From contig NZ_JACHNH010000001.1 of NCBI RefSeq assembly GCF_014205335.1, positions 2,350,501 through 2,414,500 of the forward strand: a stretch of 64,000 bases of DNA, given 5' to 3'. The notes below the pieces were generated by a model. The model did not search any database. It worked only from the letters and a program-made list of their open reading frames with translations, and had not been told where the DNA came from. Made by a program: the position numbers and the translations under genes. This DNA comes from Amorphoplanes digitatis. Its GTDB lineage: Bacteria; Actinomycetota; Actinomycetes; Mycobacteriales; Micromonosporaceae. Each line of letters begins with the position of its first letter. The stretch's first letter is position 1. Below are positions 56,802 to 64,000 of this stretch, one piece after another.

Positions 56802-58160
56802 TCACCAGGTGGTGAGCAGGAGATGGTTGATCAGCAACGCGACCGTCGCCTGCGCGAGGAGCCAGCCCCGCCGCGTCGGCGACGGGAGCAGCGCGGCACC
56901 CGCCGGCAGCCAGACCGCGAAAGGCAGCCAGATCCGCTCCACCTCGGCCTTGCTGAGCCCGGACAGGTCGGCCGCCAGGATCGCGACGAGGCCGGCGAGG
57001 GGAAGCAGCACGACCGGTTCGAGACCGGGCGACCTCCGCGGACGGCGCGGCAATGCCCGGACCACGGCTCGCCGCAGGATCACCGCGGCGGCCGGTCCGG
57101 CGCAGGCGACGACGAGCGCGAGGTCCGCCCATACCCAGTACGCGTAGGGCCGGTCGCTCGCGATGCCCTGGTAATACCGCACGACGACGAGCCGGTACCC
57201 GTCGAACCACCAGAAGCCGGCGAGCGTGAACGCCACCACGACCGCCGCCCCGGCGCCGGCGGCCGCGCCGATGACGCGCCACGCCGGGGAACCGGTGCGC
57301 CGTGCCAGGAACACCACCGCGAGCGCGGGAACCACGATCAGTGTCAGCCCGTAGGACAGGTACAGGCCGAGAACCAGCAGCGCCCCGGCGGCCATGCCGG
57401 TGCGGACCCGCCCGCGGGTCAGGGCCACCGCCAGCAACGCCACGCCCGTCGCGGTGACTCCCGCGAACAGACCGTCGGCGGAGACCCCGATCCATATCGC
57501 GCCGGGGAACAGCACCAGGAACGGCACCGCCGCGCGGGCGGCGTCCTCATCGCCGAGAGCCCGGATCGTCACCGGCACCGCCACCGCGATCGACGCACCG
57601 ACCGCGACGCACACCAGGGCGGCCCACGCACCACCGCCGAGGCCGGCGCGGTCGAGGCCGACGAAGACGAGCAGGGCGCCGGGCGGGTGGCCGGACACGT
57701 GCGTGGTCCACGAATCCGGCTGGAAGTCGAGAATCCGTCCGGCGAACCCGCGCATCATGGCGGGAACGTCGGCGACCCCGCCCACCTCAATCAGGTACTC
57801 GTCCTCGGTGACGAGACGCCCCGCGAGCCCGCGTTGCCAGCCGTCCACCAGTGCGAGCGAGAGGATCCACGCAACCGCCGTCCCGTACCCGGAGACCATC
57901 AGCCGCCGCCAGCTCAGCACGCCCGCGAGCCGCTGACCGTGCCACACCACCAGCCCCGCCACGGCGAGCGCGAGCGGTGTGCCCGGGCCGGCGTGCGGCA
58001 GCCAGACGGCGGTGAAGGGCGCCGACGTGGCGCGCACCGGATGACCCGCGAGGTACAGGGCGGCGCCCACCACGGACGCCATGGCGATCAGACCGAGGGC
58101 GCACCCGCCCGTGACGAGGTCGGCGCGCGCCGACCGCCGGAGCTCGCCGATCCCCGTCAT
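56802..58160 (-). CDS. Multi-pass membrane protein, probable GT-C-type glycosyltransferase
   Basis: A 452-residue protein with about 10-11 hydrophobic helices. A large outside loop after the third helix carries LVTEDEYLIEVGG and SWTTHVSGHPPGALLVFVGL. SKAEVERIWLPFAVWLPAG near the end is a motif of actinobacterial membrane glycosyl/mannosyltransferase-like proteins. These use lipid-linked sugars; donor and acceptor are not known. ATG overlaps the epimerase stop (58157-58160), so the two act together. Confidence 0.75.
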   Translation of the reverse strand: MTGIGELRRSARADLVTGGCALGLIAMASVVGAALYLAGHPVRATSAPFTAVWLPHAGPGTPLALAVAGLVVWHGQRLAGVLSWRRLMVSGYGTAVAWILSLALVDGWQRGLAGRLVTEDEYLIEVGGVADVPAMMRGFAGRILDFQPDSWTTHVSGHPPGALLVFVGLDRAGLGGGAWAALVCVAVGASIAVAVPVTIRALGDEDAARAAVPFLVLFPGAIWIGVSADGLFAGVTATGVALLAVALTRGRVRTGMAAGALLVLGLYLSYGLTLIVVPALAVVFLARRTGSPAWRVIGAAAGAGAAVVVAFTLAGFWWFDGYRLVVVRYYQGIASDRPYAYWVWADLALVVACAGPAAAVILRRAVVRALPRRPRRSPGLEPVVLLPLAGLVAILAADLSGLSKAEVERIWLPFAVWLPAGAALLPSPTRRGWLLAQATVALLINHLLLTTW

Positions 58161-59212
58161 CCGCGCAGCGCCGCGTGCGCGAACCCGATCACCCCGGTCT
58201 CCAGATCGACCTCGGCGCGGAAACCCAGCTCGGCCGTGGCCCGGGCGGGGGAGGCGACCACGTGGCGCACGTCGCCGAGCCGGAACTCGCCGGTGACCAC
58301 GGGCCGCGGGCCGTCGACCGCCCGGGCCAGCGCCGTCGCCATCTCACCCACCGTCGCGGGCCGTCCCGACGCCACGTTGTACGCCCGCAGCCCCGGCCCG
58401 GCATCGCGGCCGGTGGCGTACAGGGCGGCGACGTTGGCCCGCGCCACATCGCTGACGTGGACGAAGTCGCGCCGCTGCGCGCCGTCCTCGAAGACCCGTG
58501 GCGCGCGGCCGGCCTCCAGCGCCGAGCGGAAGATCGCGGCAACCCCGCTGTACGGGGTGTCGCGTGGCATCCCGGGCCCGTAGACGTTGTGGTAGCGCAG
58601 GGCGACGACCGATCCGCCGCACTGCCGGGCCCAGGCCGCGCTCAGGTGCTCCTGTGCGAGCTTGGTGGCCGCGTACACGCTGCGCGGGTCGAGCGGGGCG
58701 TCCTCGTCCACCGGCACCGAGGCCAGCGGGAGTCCGCACGACGGACAGGCCGGCTCGAACCGGCCGGCGGTGAGATCGGCGACGGCGCGCGCGGCCGGGC
58801 GGGCCGGGCCGTGTACGGGGCAGGAGTACGTGCCTTCGCCGTACACGACCATCGAGCTGGCCAGCACGAGTCGGTGCACACCGGCCCGGGCCATCTCGGC
58901 GAGCAGCACGGCGGTGCCGAGATCGTTGCAGCCGACGTACTCCGGCAGATCGTCGAGGTCGACGCCCATGCCGACCATGGCCGCCTGGTGCACGACCGCC
59001 TCGACGCCGCGCAGCGCGTCGGCGACCGCGGCCCGGTCCCGGACATCGGCCCGGTGCACCGGAGCACCGTGGACGGTGTCCGGCGGCGGGGCGGTGTGTG
59101 CGGCGGGATGGCCGATGTCGAGGACGCTGACCTGGTGCCCGGCGTCCTTGAGGGCGGAGGTCACGTGGGTGCCGATGAAACCGGCGCCGCCGGTCACGAG
59201 TACGTGGGTCAC
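58157..59212 (-). CDS. NAD-dependent nucleotide-sugar epimerase/dehydratase with a Cys/His knuckle
   Basis: A 351-residue extended SDR. NAD motif VTGGAGFIGTHV (6-17), catalytic Y180 and K184 in SVYAATKLAQE. An insert between them holds C131-x2-H134 and C156-x2-C159, a likely zinc site seen in a subgroup of sugar epimerases. Acts on a nucleoside-diphosphate sugar, identity unknown. Divergent from the GT2 operon with a 124-bp gap. Confidence 0.9.
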   Translation of the reverse strand: MTHVLVTGGAGFIGTHVTSALKDAGHQVSVLDIGHPAAHTAPPPDTVHGAPVHRADVRDRAAVADALRGVEAVVHQAAMVGMGVDLDDLPEYVGCNDLGTAVLLAEMARAGVHRLVLASSMVVYGEGTYSCPVHGPARPAARAVADLTAGRFEPACPSCGLPLASVPVDEDAPLDPRSVYAATKLAQEHLSAAWARQCGGSVVALRYHNVYGPGMPRDTPYSGVAAIFRSALEAGRAPRVFEDGAQRRDFVHVSDVARANVAALYATGRDAGPGLRAYNVASGRPATVGEMATALARAVDGPRPVVTGEFRLGDVRHVVASPARATAELGFRAEVDLETGVIGFAHAALRG

Positions 59213-59336
59213 GGGCCGACCCTAGGCACGGCGCGGCGCCACCGTCGCCGATCGGCGAAGCATGTCAGCGGACGGTAATAACCTCCCGCACGTAAGCACT
59301 CCGTAAGGCCGAACCGCCGCTGCCGGGCCCTCTGCC

Positions 59337-60014
59337 ATGGATACGTTTCCGGTCGTGACCGATGTCGTTCTGCCCTGCCTCAACGAAGCTCCCGCACTGA
59401 CCTGGCTGCTGGCGCGGATGCCCGCCGGATACCGGCCGATCGTCGCCGACAACGGCTCCACCGACGGCTCGGCCGACGTGGCGCGCGGCCTCGGCGCCCG
59501 GGTCGTGACCGTGCCGCGGCCCGGTTACGGCGCCGCGGTGCACGCCGGCATCGTCGCCGCCGACCCGCTCGACGGGGTGGTCTGCGTCATGGACGCCGAC
59601 GGCTCGTTCGACCCCTCCGAGCTGCCGTCGGTCGCCGACCCGGTCCGCGCGGGCACCGCACACCTGGCGGTGGGCCGGCGCCGGCCGGTCGGCCGCGGGG
59701 CCTGGCCGCCACACGCCCGCCTCGGCAACGCCGTGCTCGCACACCGGCTGCGCCGCACCACCGGCCTGCGGGTGCACGACATCGGGCCGATGCGTGCCGC
59801 ACGGCGCGAGGACCTGCTCGCCCTCGACCTGTTGGACCGCCGCTTCGGCTACCCGCTCGAACTGCTGATCGCCGCGGCCCGCGCGGGCTGGACGGTCACC
59901 GAGGTCGACGTCGCGTACCGGCCGAGGACCGCCGGTACGAAGTCGAAGGTCACCGGATCGGTGCGCGGCACCGCCCGGGCGATCCGCGACATGAGCGCGG
60001 TGCTGGGCCGATGA
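59337..60014 (+). CDS. Family 2 glycosyltransferase
   Basis: A 225-residue protein with a GT-A fold: VLPCLNEAPALTWLLAR, IVADNGSTDGSADVARGLGA, and the DxD-type motif VMDADGSFDP. A late TVTEVDVAYRPRTAGTKSKV is typical of dolichyl-phosphate-type or selenodomain-associated GT2. No membrane helix. Start ATG 59337; GTG 59355 possible. First of an overlapping series (ATGA with the next gene). Confidence 0.9.
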   Translation: MDTFPVVTDVVLPCLNEAPALTWLLARMPAGYRPIVADNGSTDGSADVARGLGARVVTVPRPGYGAAVHAGIVAADPLDGVVCVMDADGSFDPSELPSVADPVRAGTAHLAVGRRRPVGRGAWPPHARLGNAVLAHRLRRTTGLRVHDIGPMRAARREDLLALDLLDRRFGYPLELLIAAARAGWTVTEVDVAYRPRTAGTKSKVTGSVRGTARAIRDMSAVLGR

Positions 60015-60658
60015 GCACGCAGGTGCTGGTCATGGCCAAGACGCCGGTCGCGGGCCGGGTCAAGACCCGCCTCTGCCCGCCGTGCACGCCGGAACAGGCC
60101 GCCGGGATCGCCGCCGCCGCGCTCGCGGACACCCTGGCCGCCGTCACCGCTACCCCGGGCGTGCAACGCCGCCTGGTCGTCGAGGGCGACCACCCGGCAC
60201 CGCCCGGCTGGAACAGGACGCCTCAGCGAGGAACGACGCTCGGCGAACGCCTCGCCAACGCCTATGCCGACACGGGCACCGCCGGTGTGGCAAGCCTGCT
60301 GATCGGCATGGACACCCCGCAGGTCAGCCCCGGGCTGCTCGCCGCCGCCGTCCGGCGGCTCGACCACGACGACGCCGATGCGGTGCTCGGGCTCGCCGAG
60401 GACGGCGGCTGGTGGGCGCTGGGACTACGCGACCCCTGCCACGGGCAGGCGGTGCGCGACGTGCCGATGTCCACCCCGGACACCGGTGCGCTCACCCTGG
60501 CCGCCCTGCGGGCCCGCGGGCTTCGGGTCGCGGAGCTGCCGACGCTGCGCGACGTGGACACCGCCGCGGACGCCCATGCCGTCACCGCGCTCTGCGGCGC
60601 GGGCAGCCGATTCGCGCTCACCGTGACCGCCCTGATGTCCCCGATAGCCACGCCATGA
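60011..60658 (+). CDS. DUF2064 (TIGR04282-type) glycosyltransferase-like protein
   Basis: A 215-residue protein. Nucleotidyl/glycosyltransferase-like fold: VLVMAKTPVAGRVKTRLCPP, LLIGMDTPQVSPGLL, GLAEDGGWWALGL. This family often sits with GT2 and methyltransferase genes in radical-SAM/selenodomain and related clusters. ATG overlaps both neighbours' codons, so it is translated in step with them. Confidence 0.88.
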   Translation: MSTQVLVMAKTPVAGRVKTRLCPPCTPEQAAGIAAAALADTLAAVTATPGVQRRLVVEGDHPAPPGWNRTPQRGTTLGERLANAYADTGTAGVASLLIGMDTPQVSPGLLAAAVRRLDHDDADAVLGLAEDGGWWALGLRDPCHGQAVRDVPMSTPDTGALTLAALRARGLRVAELPTLRDVDTAADAHAVTALCGAGSRFALTVTALMSPIATP

Positions 60659-61320
60659 CCACCACCACGTCCGCCCCGGACGCCCTGGCCGTCTTCGACG
60701 CGGTGATGACCCGGGCCGGCGCGGGACTTCCCGCCGCGCTGACGATCACCGACGACCGTGGCACCAGCCACCCGGTCGATCCCGCCACCTGGTGCCGCGG
60801 GCACCTGCCGGGCGACCGGAGACTGCTGGCCCGCTGTGCCGGGCCGACCCTGGACGTCGGGTGCGGCCCCGGACGGCTGACCGGCGCGCTCAACCGGCTC
60901 GGCCACCCGGCGCTGGGGATCGACGTCAGCGCCGCGGCCGTCCGCATCGCCCGCGCCCGAGGCGCCGTCGCGCTGCGCCGCGACGTCTTCGGTCCGCTAC
61001 CGGGGCGCGGCCGGTGGCGGCACCTGCTGCTCGCCGACGGCAACATCGGCATCGGCGGCGACCCCGGGGCACTGCTGCGCCGCTGCCGCGACCTGCTCGC
61101 CGCCGACGGCCGGCTGCACGTCGAGCTGGCCCGGCCCGGCACCCGTAGCTGGGCCGGCGACGCCCGGCTCCACGACGGGACCGGACGCCCCGGCGCGCCG
61201 TTCCGCTGGGCCCAGCTGGCGGCGGACGACCTGGCGGCGACCACGGACGCGAGCGCGCTGCGTGTCCTTGCCGAATGGACGGAGGCGGACCGATGGTTCG
61301 CGACGCTGACCCCGGCCTGA
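60655..61320 (+). CDS. Class I SAM-dependent methyltransferase
   Basis: A 221-residue protein. SAM site LDVGCGPGRLTGALNRLG, then GIDVSAAAVRIARARG and HLLLADGNIGIGGDPGALLR. ATG overlaps the DUF2064 stop (60655-60658), and its end overlaps the oxidoreductase start by 28 bp. Probably methylates a sugar or lipid intermediate of this operon. Confidence 0.88.
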   Translation: MTTTTSAPDALAVFDAVMTRAGAGLPAALTITDDRGTSHPVDPATWCRGHLPGDRRLLARCAGPTLDVGCGPGRLTGALNRLGHPALGIDVSAAAVRIARARGAVALRRDVFGPLPGRGRWRHLLLADGNIGIGGDPGALLRRCRDLLAADGRLHVELARPGTRSWAGDARLHDGTGRPGAPFRWAQLAADDLAATTDASALRVLAEWTEADRWFATLTPA

Positions 61321-62429
61321 GCCGCACACTGCGCTCGCCGCGCCTGACCGGCCTGCTCGGTGTCGCCCTCGCCGTCGCGTTCACCACCTGTTTCGTCACC
61401 GGGCTGATCAGCCACCTCATCCAGCGCCCACCCGACTGGTTCTGGTGGCCGTCCCGGCCGGTCGGCCTCTACCGGGTCACCCAGGGCCTGCACGTCGCGA
61501 CCGGCCTGGCCTCGGTGCCGCTGCTCGGCGCGAAACTCTGGTCGGTCTACCCGCGCCTGTTCGCCTGGCCGCCCGCCCGCGACCTCGCACACGCCATCGA
61601 ACGCGCGGCCGTCGCCGCCCTCGTCGCCGCCGCGCTCTTCCAGCTGATCAGCGGCATCCTCAACATCGCCCGCTGGTACGCCCCGATGCCGTTCTTCTTC
61701 ACCGCCGGCCACTACTGGTCGGCATGGCTGGCCATCGGCGCCCTGATCACCCACGTCGGCGTCAAACTCCCGATCATCCGCCAGGCACTCACCCGGGCCA
61801 CCCCCGACCTGGCACAGCCCGGCGCACTCACCCGGCGCGGGCTGCTCGGCACCGTCGGCGCGGCGGCCGGCGTCATCACCCTTGCCACCATCGGACAGAC
61901 CGTCGCCCCGCTCGCACCCGTCGCCGTCCTCGCACCGCGACGACCCGGCACCGGCCCACAGCGCCTGCCGGTCAACAGGACGGCGGCCGGTGCGGGAGTG
62001 CGTGACGCGGCGTTCGACCCCGGCTACCGGCTGACCGTCACCGGGCCCGCGCGAACGGTGAGTCTCGACCTGGCCGAGCTGGCCGCGCTGCCGCAGCACA
62101 CCGTCGTCCTGCCGATCGCCTGCGTCGAGGGCTGGAGCTCCACCGGTACGTGGAGCGGCGTCCGGCTGCGGGACCTGGTGGCCCTCGTGGGCGCCGACCC
62201 CGAGAACGCCGAGGCATACGTCGAGTCCCTCGAGGCCCGCGGCCGATACCGGGCCACGACCGTGCCGCCCCCGCACCTCCGGGACCCTTACACGCTCATC
62301 GCGCTGCGACTCGGCGGGGAGGTCCTGCATCCCGACCACGGCTACCCGGCCCGCCTGATCGCCCCGAACCGCCCCGGCGTGCTGCAAACCAAATGGGTCG
62401 CCCGGATCACCGCCCGGATCACCGCGTGA
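61293..62429 (+). CDS. Membrane-anchored molybdopterin-dependent oxidoreductase (sulfite-oxidase fold)
   Basis: A 378-residue protein from ATG 61293 with GGAGG upstream (61275 possible). Residues 1-160 have four to five helices resembling a cytochrome b561-type anchor, with spaced His residues. A twin-arginine-like LTRRGLLGTVGAAAG (R181-R182) leads to the Moco domain (about 230-378), with the likely molybdenum ligand C277 in LPIACVEGWSSTGTWSGV and HGYPARLIAPNRPG. The fusion of haem-type anchor and Moco domain suggests it oxidises or reduces a substrate at the outer membrane face. The acceptor is unknown. Confidence 0.86.
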   Translation: MVRDADPGLSRTLRSPRLTGLLGVALAVAFTTCFVTGLISHLIQRPPDWFWWPSRPVGLYRVTQGLHVATGLASVPLLGAKLWSVYPRLFAWPPARDLAHAIERAAVAALVAAALFQLISGILNIARWYAPMPFFFTAGHYWSAWLAIGALITHVGVKLPIIRQALTRATPDLAQPGALTRRGLLGTVGAAAGVITLATIGQTVAPLAPVAVLAPRRPGTGPQRLPVNRTAAGAGVRDAAFDPGYRLTVTGPARTVSLDLAELAALPQHTVVLPIACVEGWSSTGTWSGVRLRDLVALVGADPENAEAYVESLEARGRYRATTVPPPHLRDPYTLIALRLGGEVLHPDHGYPARLIAPNRPGVLQTKWVARITARITA

Positions 62430-62869
62430 AAACCGTCCGGCGCGCGCTCATCGGATCCGGCGCGCTCATCATGGCGTACGCGGTGAGCGGCGCCCTCGCC
62501 GACGACGACGTCAAGGGCGGTGTGCTGATCTTCCTCGTCGCCGTCCTCGTGGCTCATGACGGGCTCCTGCTGCCGCTGTCCATCGGTGCCGGCGTCCTGA
62601 TCGGCAGGATCGTCCCGTCCCGGCTGCGCACACCCGTCCGGGTCGCCGCGGTGATCAGCCTCGCCGTCACCGTCGTGGCGCTCCCGCTGGTCCTGGGCCG
62701 CGGCCGGGTCCCCGACAACCCGTCCATCCTGCCGCTGCACTACGGACGTGGACTGATCGTCGTCTACACGATCATCTGGGTGACGACCGCCGTCGCCGTC
62801 GCCGTCCGGCGCCGCTCCGGCCGTACCCGTAAGCACCTGGAAAGATCTTCACCGGCCCGGGATCGGTAG
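62426..62869 (+). CDS. Small four-helix membrane protein
   Basis: A 147-residue protein. GTG start overlapping the oxidoreductase stop (GTGA). Hydrophobic helices at about 7-25, 33-62, 70-88 and 108-127 and a basic tail. No motif recognised. Its strict coupling suggests it supports the oxidoreductase or the glycan pathway. Confidence 0.75.
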   Translation: MKTVRRALIGSGALIMAYAVSGALADDDVKGGVLIFLVAVLVAHDGLLLPLSIGAGVLIGRIVPSRLRTPVRVAAVISLAVTVVALPLVLGRGRVPDNPSILPLHYGRGLIVVYTIIWVTTAVAVAVRRRSGRTRKHLERSSPARDR

Positions 62870-62878
62870 CGTGGTCGG

Positions 62879-63568
62879 GTGGCACATCGCATACTCGTTG
62901 TCGACGACGACCCGACCGTCAGTGACGTCGTCCGCCGCTACCTGGAACAGGACGGCTGCCGGGTACGGCTGGCCTCCGACGGCACGGACGCCCTCGCCGC
63001 CGTCGCCGAGGAGGTACCCGACCTCGTCGTCCTCGACCTCATGATGCCCGGCATCGACGGCCTCGAGGTCTGCCGGCGACTTCGGGGTAGCCTGCCCGAC
63101 CTGCCCGTCGTCATGCTCACCGCGCTCGGCGAGGAGGCCGACCGGGTCGCCGGCCTCGAGGTCGGCGCCGACGACTACGTCACCAAGCCGTTCTCGCCCC
63201 GCGAGCTGGTCCTGCGCATCCGCTCGGTCCTGCGCCGGGCCGCCCCCGCCGCCTCGGGCGAACCGGCGGTGCTCACCGACGGTGATCTGGTCGTCGACAC
63301 CGGTCGCCGGATCGCGCGCCGGGGCGGTGCGCCGCTCGCCCTGACCGTCCGCGAGTTCGACCTGCTCGTCTTCCTGCTCCGCAACCCCGCCAGGGCGTGG
63401 TCCCGTGCCGAGCTGCTGGACCGCGTGTGGGGCTGGCAGTTCGGCGACCAGTCCACCGTCACCGTCCACGTCCGGCGCCTGCGCGAGAAGATCGAACCGG
63501 ATCCCGCCACCCCGCGCCGCCTGCTCACCGCCTGGGGCGTCGGCTACACCTACGAGCCGTCCCGATGA
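62879..63568 (+). CDS. OmpR-type response regulator
   Basis: A 229-residue protein, GTG start. Receiver with D9-D11, phospho-acceptor D53 in VVLDLMMPGIDG, T81, K103. C-terminal winged helix about 130-229 (LTVREFDLLVFLLRNPARAW, VTVHVRRLREKIE). Overlaps its kinase (ATGA) and is 9 bp from the preceding operon, so it may be co-transcribed with it. Confidence 0.95.
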   Translation: MAHRILVVDDDPTVSDVVRRYLEQDGCRVRLASDGTDALAAVAEEVPDLVVLDLMMPGIDGLEVCRRLRGSLPDLPVVMLTALGEEADRVAGLEVGADDYVTKPFSPRELVLRIRSVLRRAAPAASGEPAVLTDGDLVVDTGRRIARRGGAPLALTVREFDLLVFLLRNPARAWSRAELLDRVWGWQFGDQSTVTVHVRRLREKIEPDPATPRRLLTAWGVGYTYEPSR

Positions 63569-64000
63569 CCGACCTGCTGCTCATCGGTCTGTACGCGCTG
63601 ATCGCGGGCGCCGCCGTCGGCGCCGTCGGTGCGCTGGTGCTGCGGCTGCTGCGCCGGCGGTCGATCGCCGTACACATCTGCGTCCTGCTCGCCGTCACCG
63701 TGGTCGCCGTCGTCGCCGGTGTCGCGACGGTGGCCTGGGCGATGTTCCTGTCCGCGCACGACCTCCAGGTGGTCCTGCTGACCGTCGCCGCCGCCGCGCT
63801 GGTCAGCCTCGGCGTCGGCGCGGTCTTCGGCCGCCGCCTCGCCTCCGCCGCGGTGTGGGCCGCCGAGGCCCGCGCCACCGAGCGGCGCCTGGAGGCCGGC
63901 CGGCGGGATCTCGTCGCGTGGGTCTCCCACGACCTGCGCACCCCGCTGGCCGGACTACGGGCCATGGCGGAGGCGCTGGAGGACAACGTCGTCGACGACC
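63565..64000 (+). CDS. Sensor histidine kinase, cut by window end
   Basis: 145 residues visible. Helices at about 3-28, 36-62 and 67-87, with short outside loops. Then the start of the dimerisation helix with phospho-acceptor H122 in AWVSHDLRTPLAG. ATG overlaps the regulator stop. ATPase domain lies beyond base 64000. With almost no outside domain, it probably senses within the membrane. Confidence 0.93.
   Translation, partial: MTDLLLIGLYALIAGAAVGAVGALVLRLLRRRSIAVHICVLLAVTVVAVVAGVATVAWAMFLSAHDLQVVLLTVAAAALVSLGVGAVFGRRLASAAVWAAEARATERRLEAGRRDLVAWVSHDLRTPLAGLRAMAEALEDNVVDD

Overview
High-GC actinomycete chromosome. GTG starts, dense ATGA-overlapping operons, RHS/SpvB surface proteins, CU044_5270-type sigma partners and the general gene mix fit Micromonosporaceae, perhaps Actinoplanes or a relative; that placement is inference, since there is no rRNA or marker gene in the window. 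No tRNA, rRNA, CRISPR array or intact mobile element was seen.

Layout. 1-6.8 kb (minus): a subtilase cut by the window edge, then a signalling operon whose sensor carries two complete histidine-kinase cores in one chain, followed by a receiver-HDOD protein and a lone receiver. 6.8-12.3 kb (plus): GlxA-type and cupin/AraC-type regulators, one of them broken by two single-base deletions beside its intact paralogue, a duplicated dyad element, and a GAF-LuxR regulator. 12.3-15.9 kb is a graveyard of stress genes: two BON-domain relics, a PrsW-like gene missing its catalytic second half, and the first 25 codons of a DUF1931 gene abutting a small UBP-type zinc-finger gene. 15.9-24.4 kb is intact: dnaK-grpE-dnaJ-cbpM-clpB-thioredoxin-(cNMP domain + thioredoxin-reductase-like flavoprotein), one overlapping operon. 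A TGCCAATCG dyad recurs upstream of dnaK, upstream of the PrsW-like gene and at 12.27 kb.

24.4-36 kb: IS256-type transposase relic, quinone-oxidoreductase-like enzyme, sigma factor plus CU044_5270 partner, a very small membrane protein, a TPR-GGDEF diguanylate cyclase, a UvrA-like ABC protein, a displaced copy of the C-terminus of the 13 kb membrane protein, a beta-propeller protein, and an HxlR regulator divergent from a DUF899/flavin-type pair across two identical operators. 37.4-45.5 kb: a secreted NucA/NucB-type nuclease, a 2201-residue SpvB/FG-GAP/RHS polymorphic toxin with a lower-GC C-terminal toxin tip, and a small candidate immunity gene. 45.5-48.2 kb (minus): aldo-keto reductase with a textbook 19-bp-spacer MerR-type promoter, ECF sigma factor, and its membrane partner. 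48.5-55 kb: two overlapping secreted pectate lyases, a chemoreceptor, then a fucose-type catabolic pair (aldo-keto reductase and lactonase) preceded by a FadR regulator that has lost its DNA-binding domain.

55-64 kb: a DUF1996 protein with a duplicated insert, then two divergent overlapping operons for a putative glycan or glycolipid pathway: GT-C-like membrane protein and epimerase on minus; GT2, DUF2064 transferase, methyltransferase, membrane-anchored molybdopterin oxidoreductase and a small membrane protein on plus. An OmpR-type response regulator and a sensor kinase cut by the window end follow.
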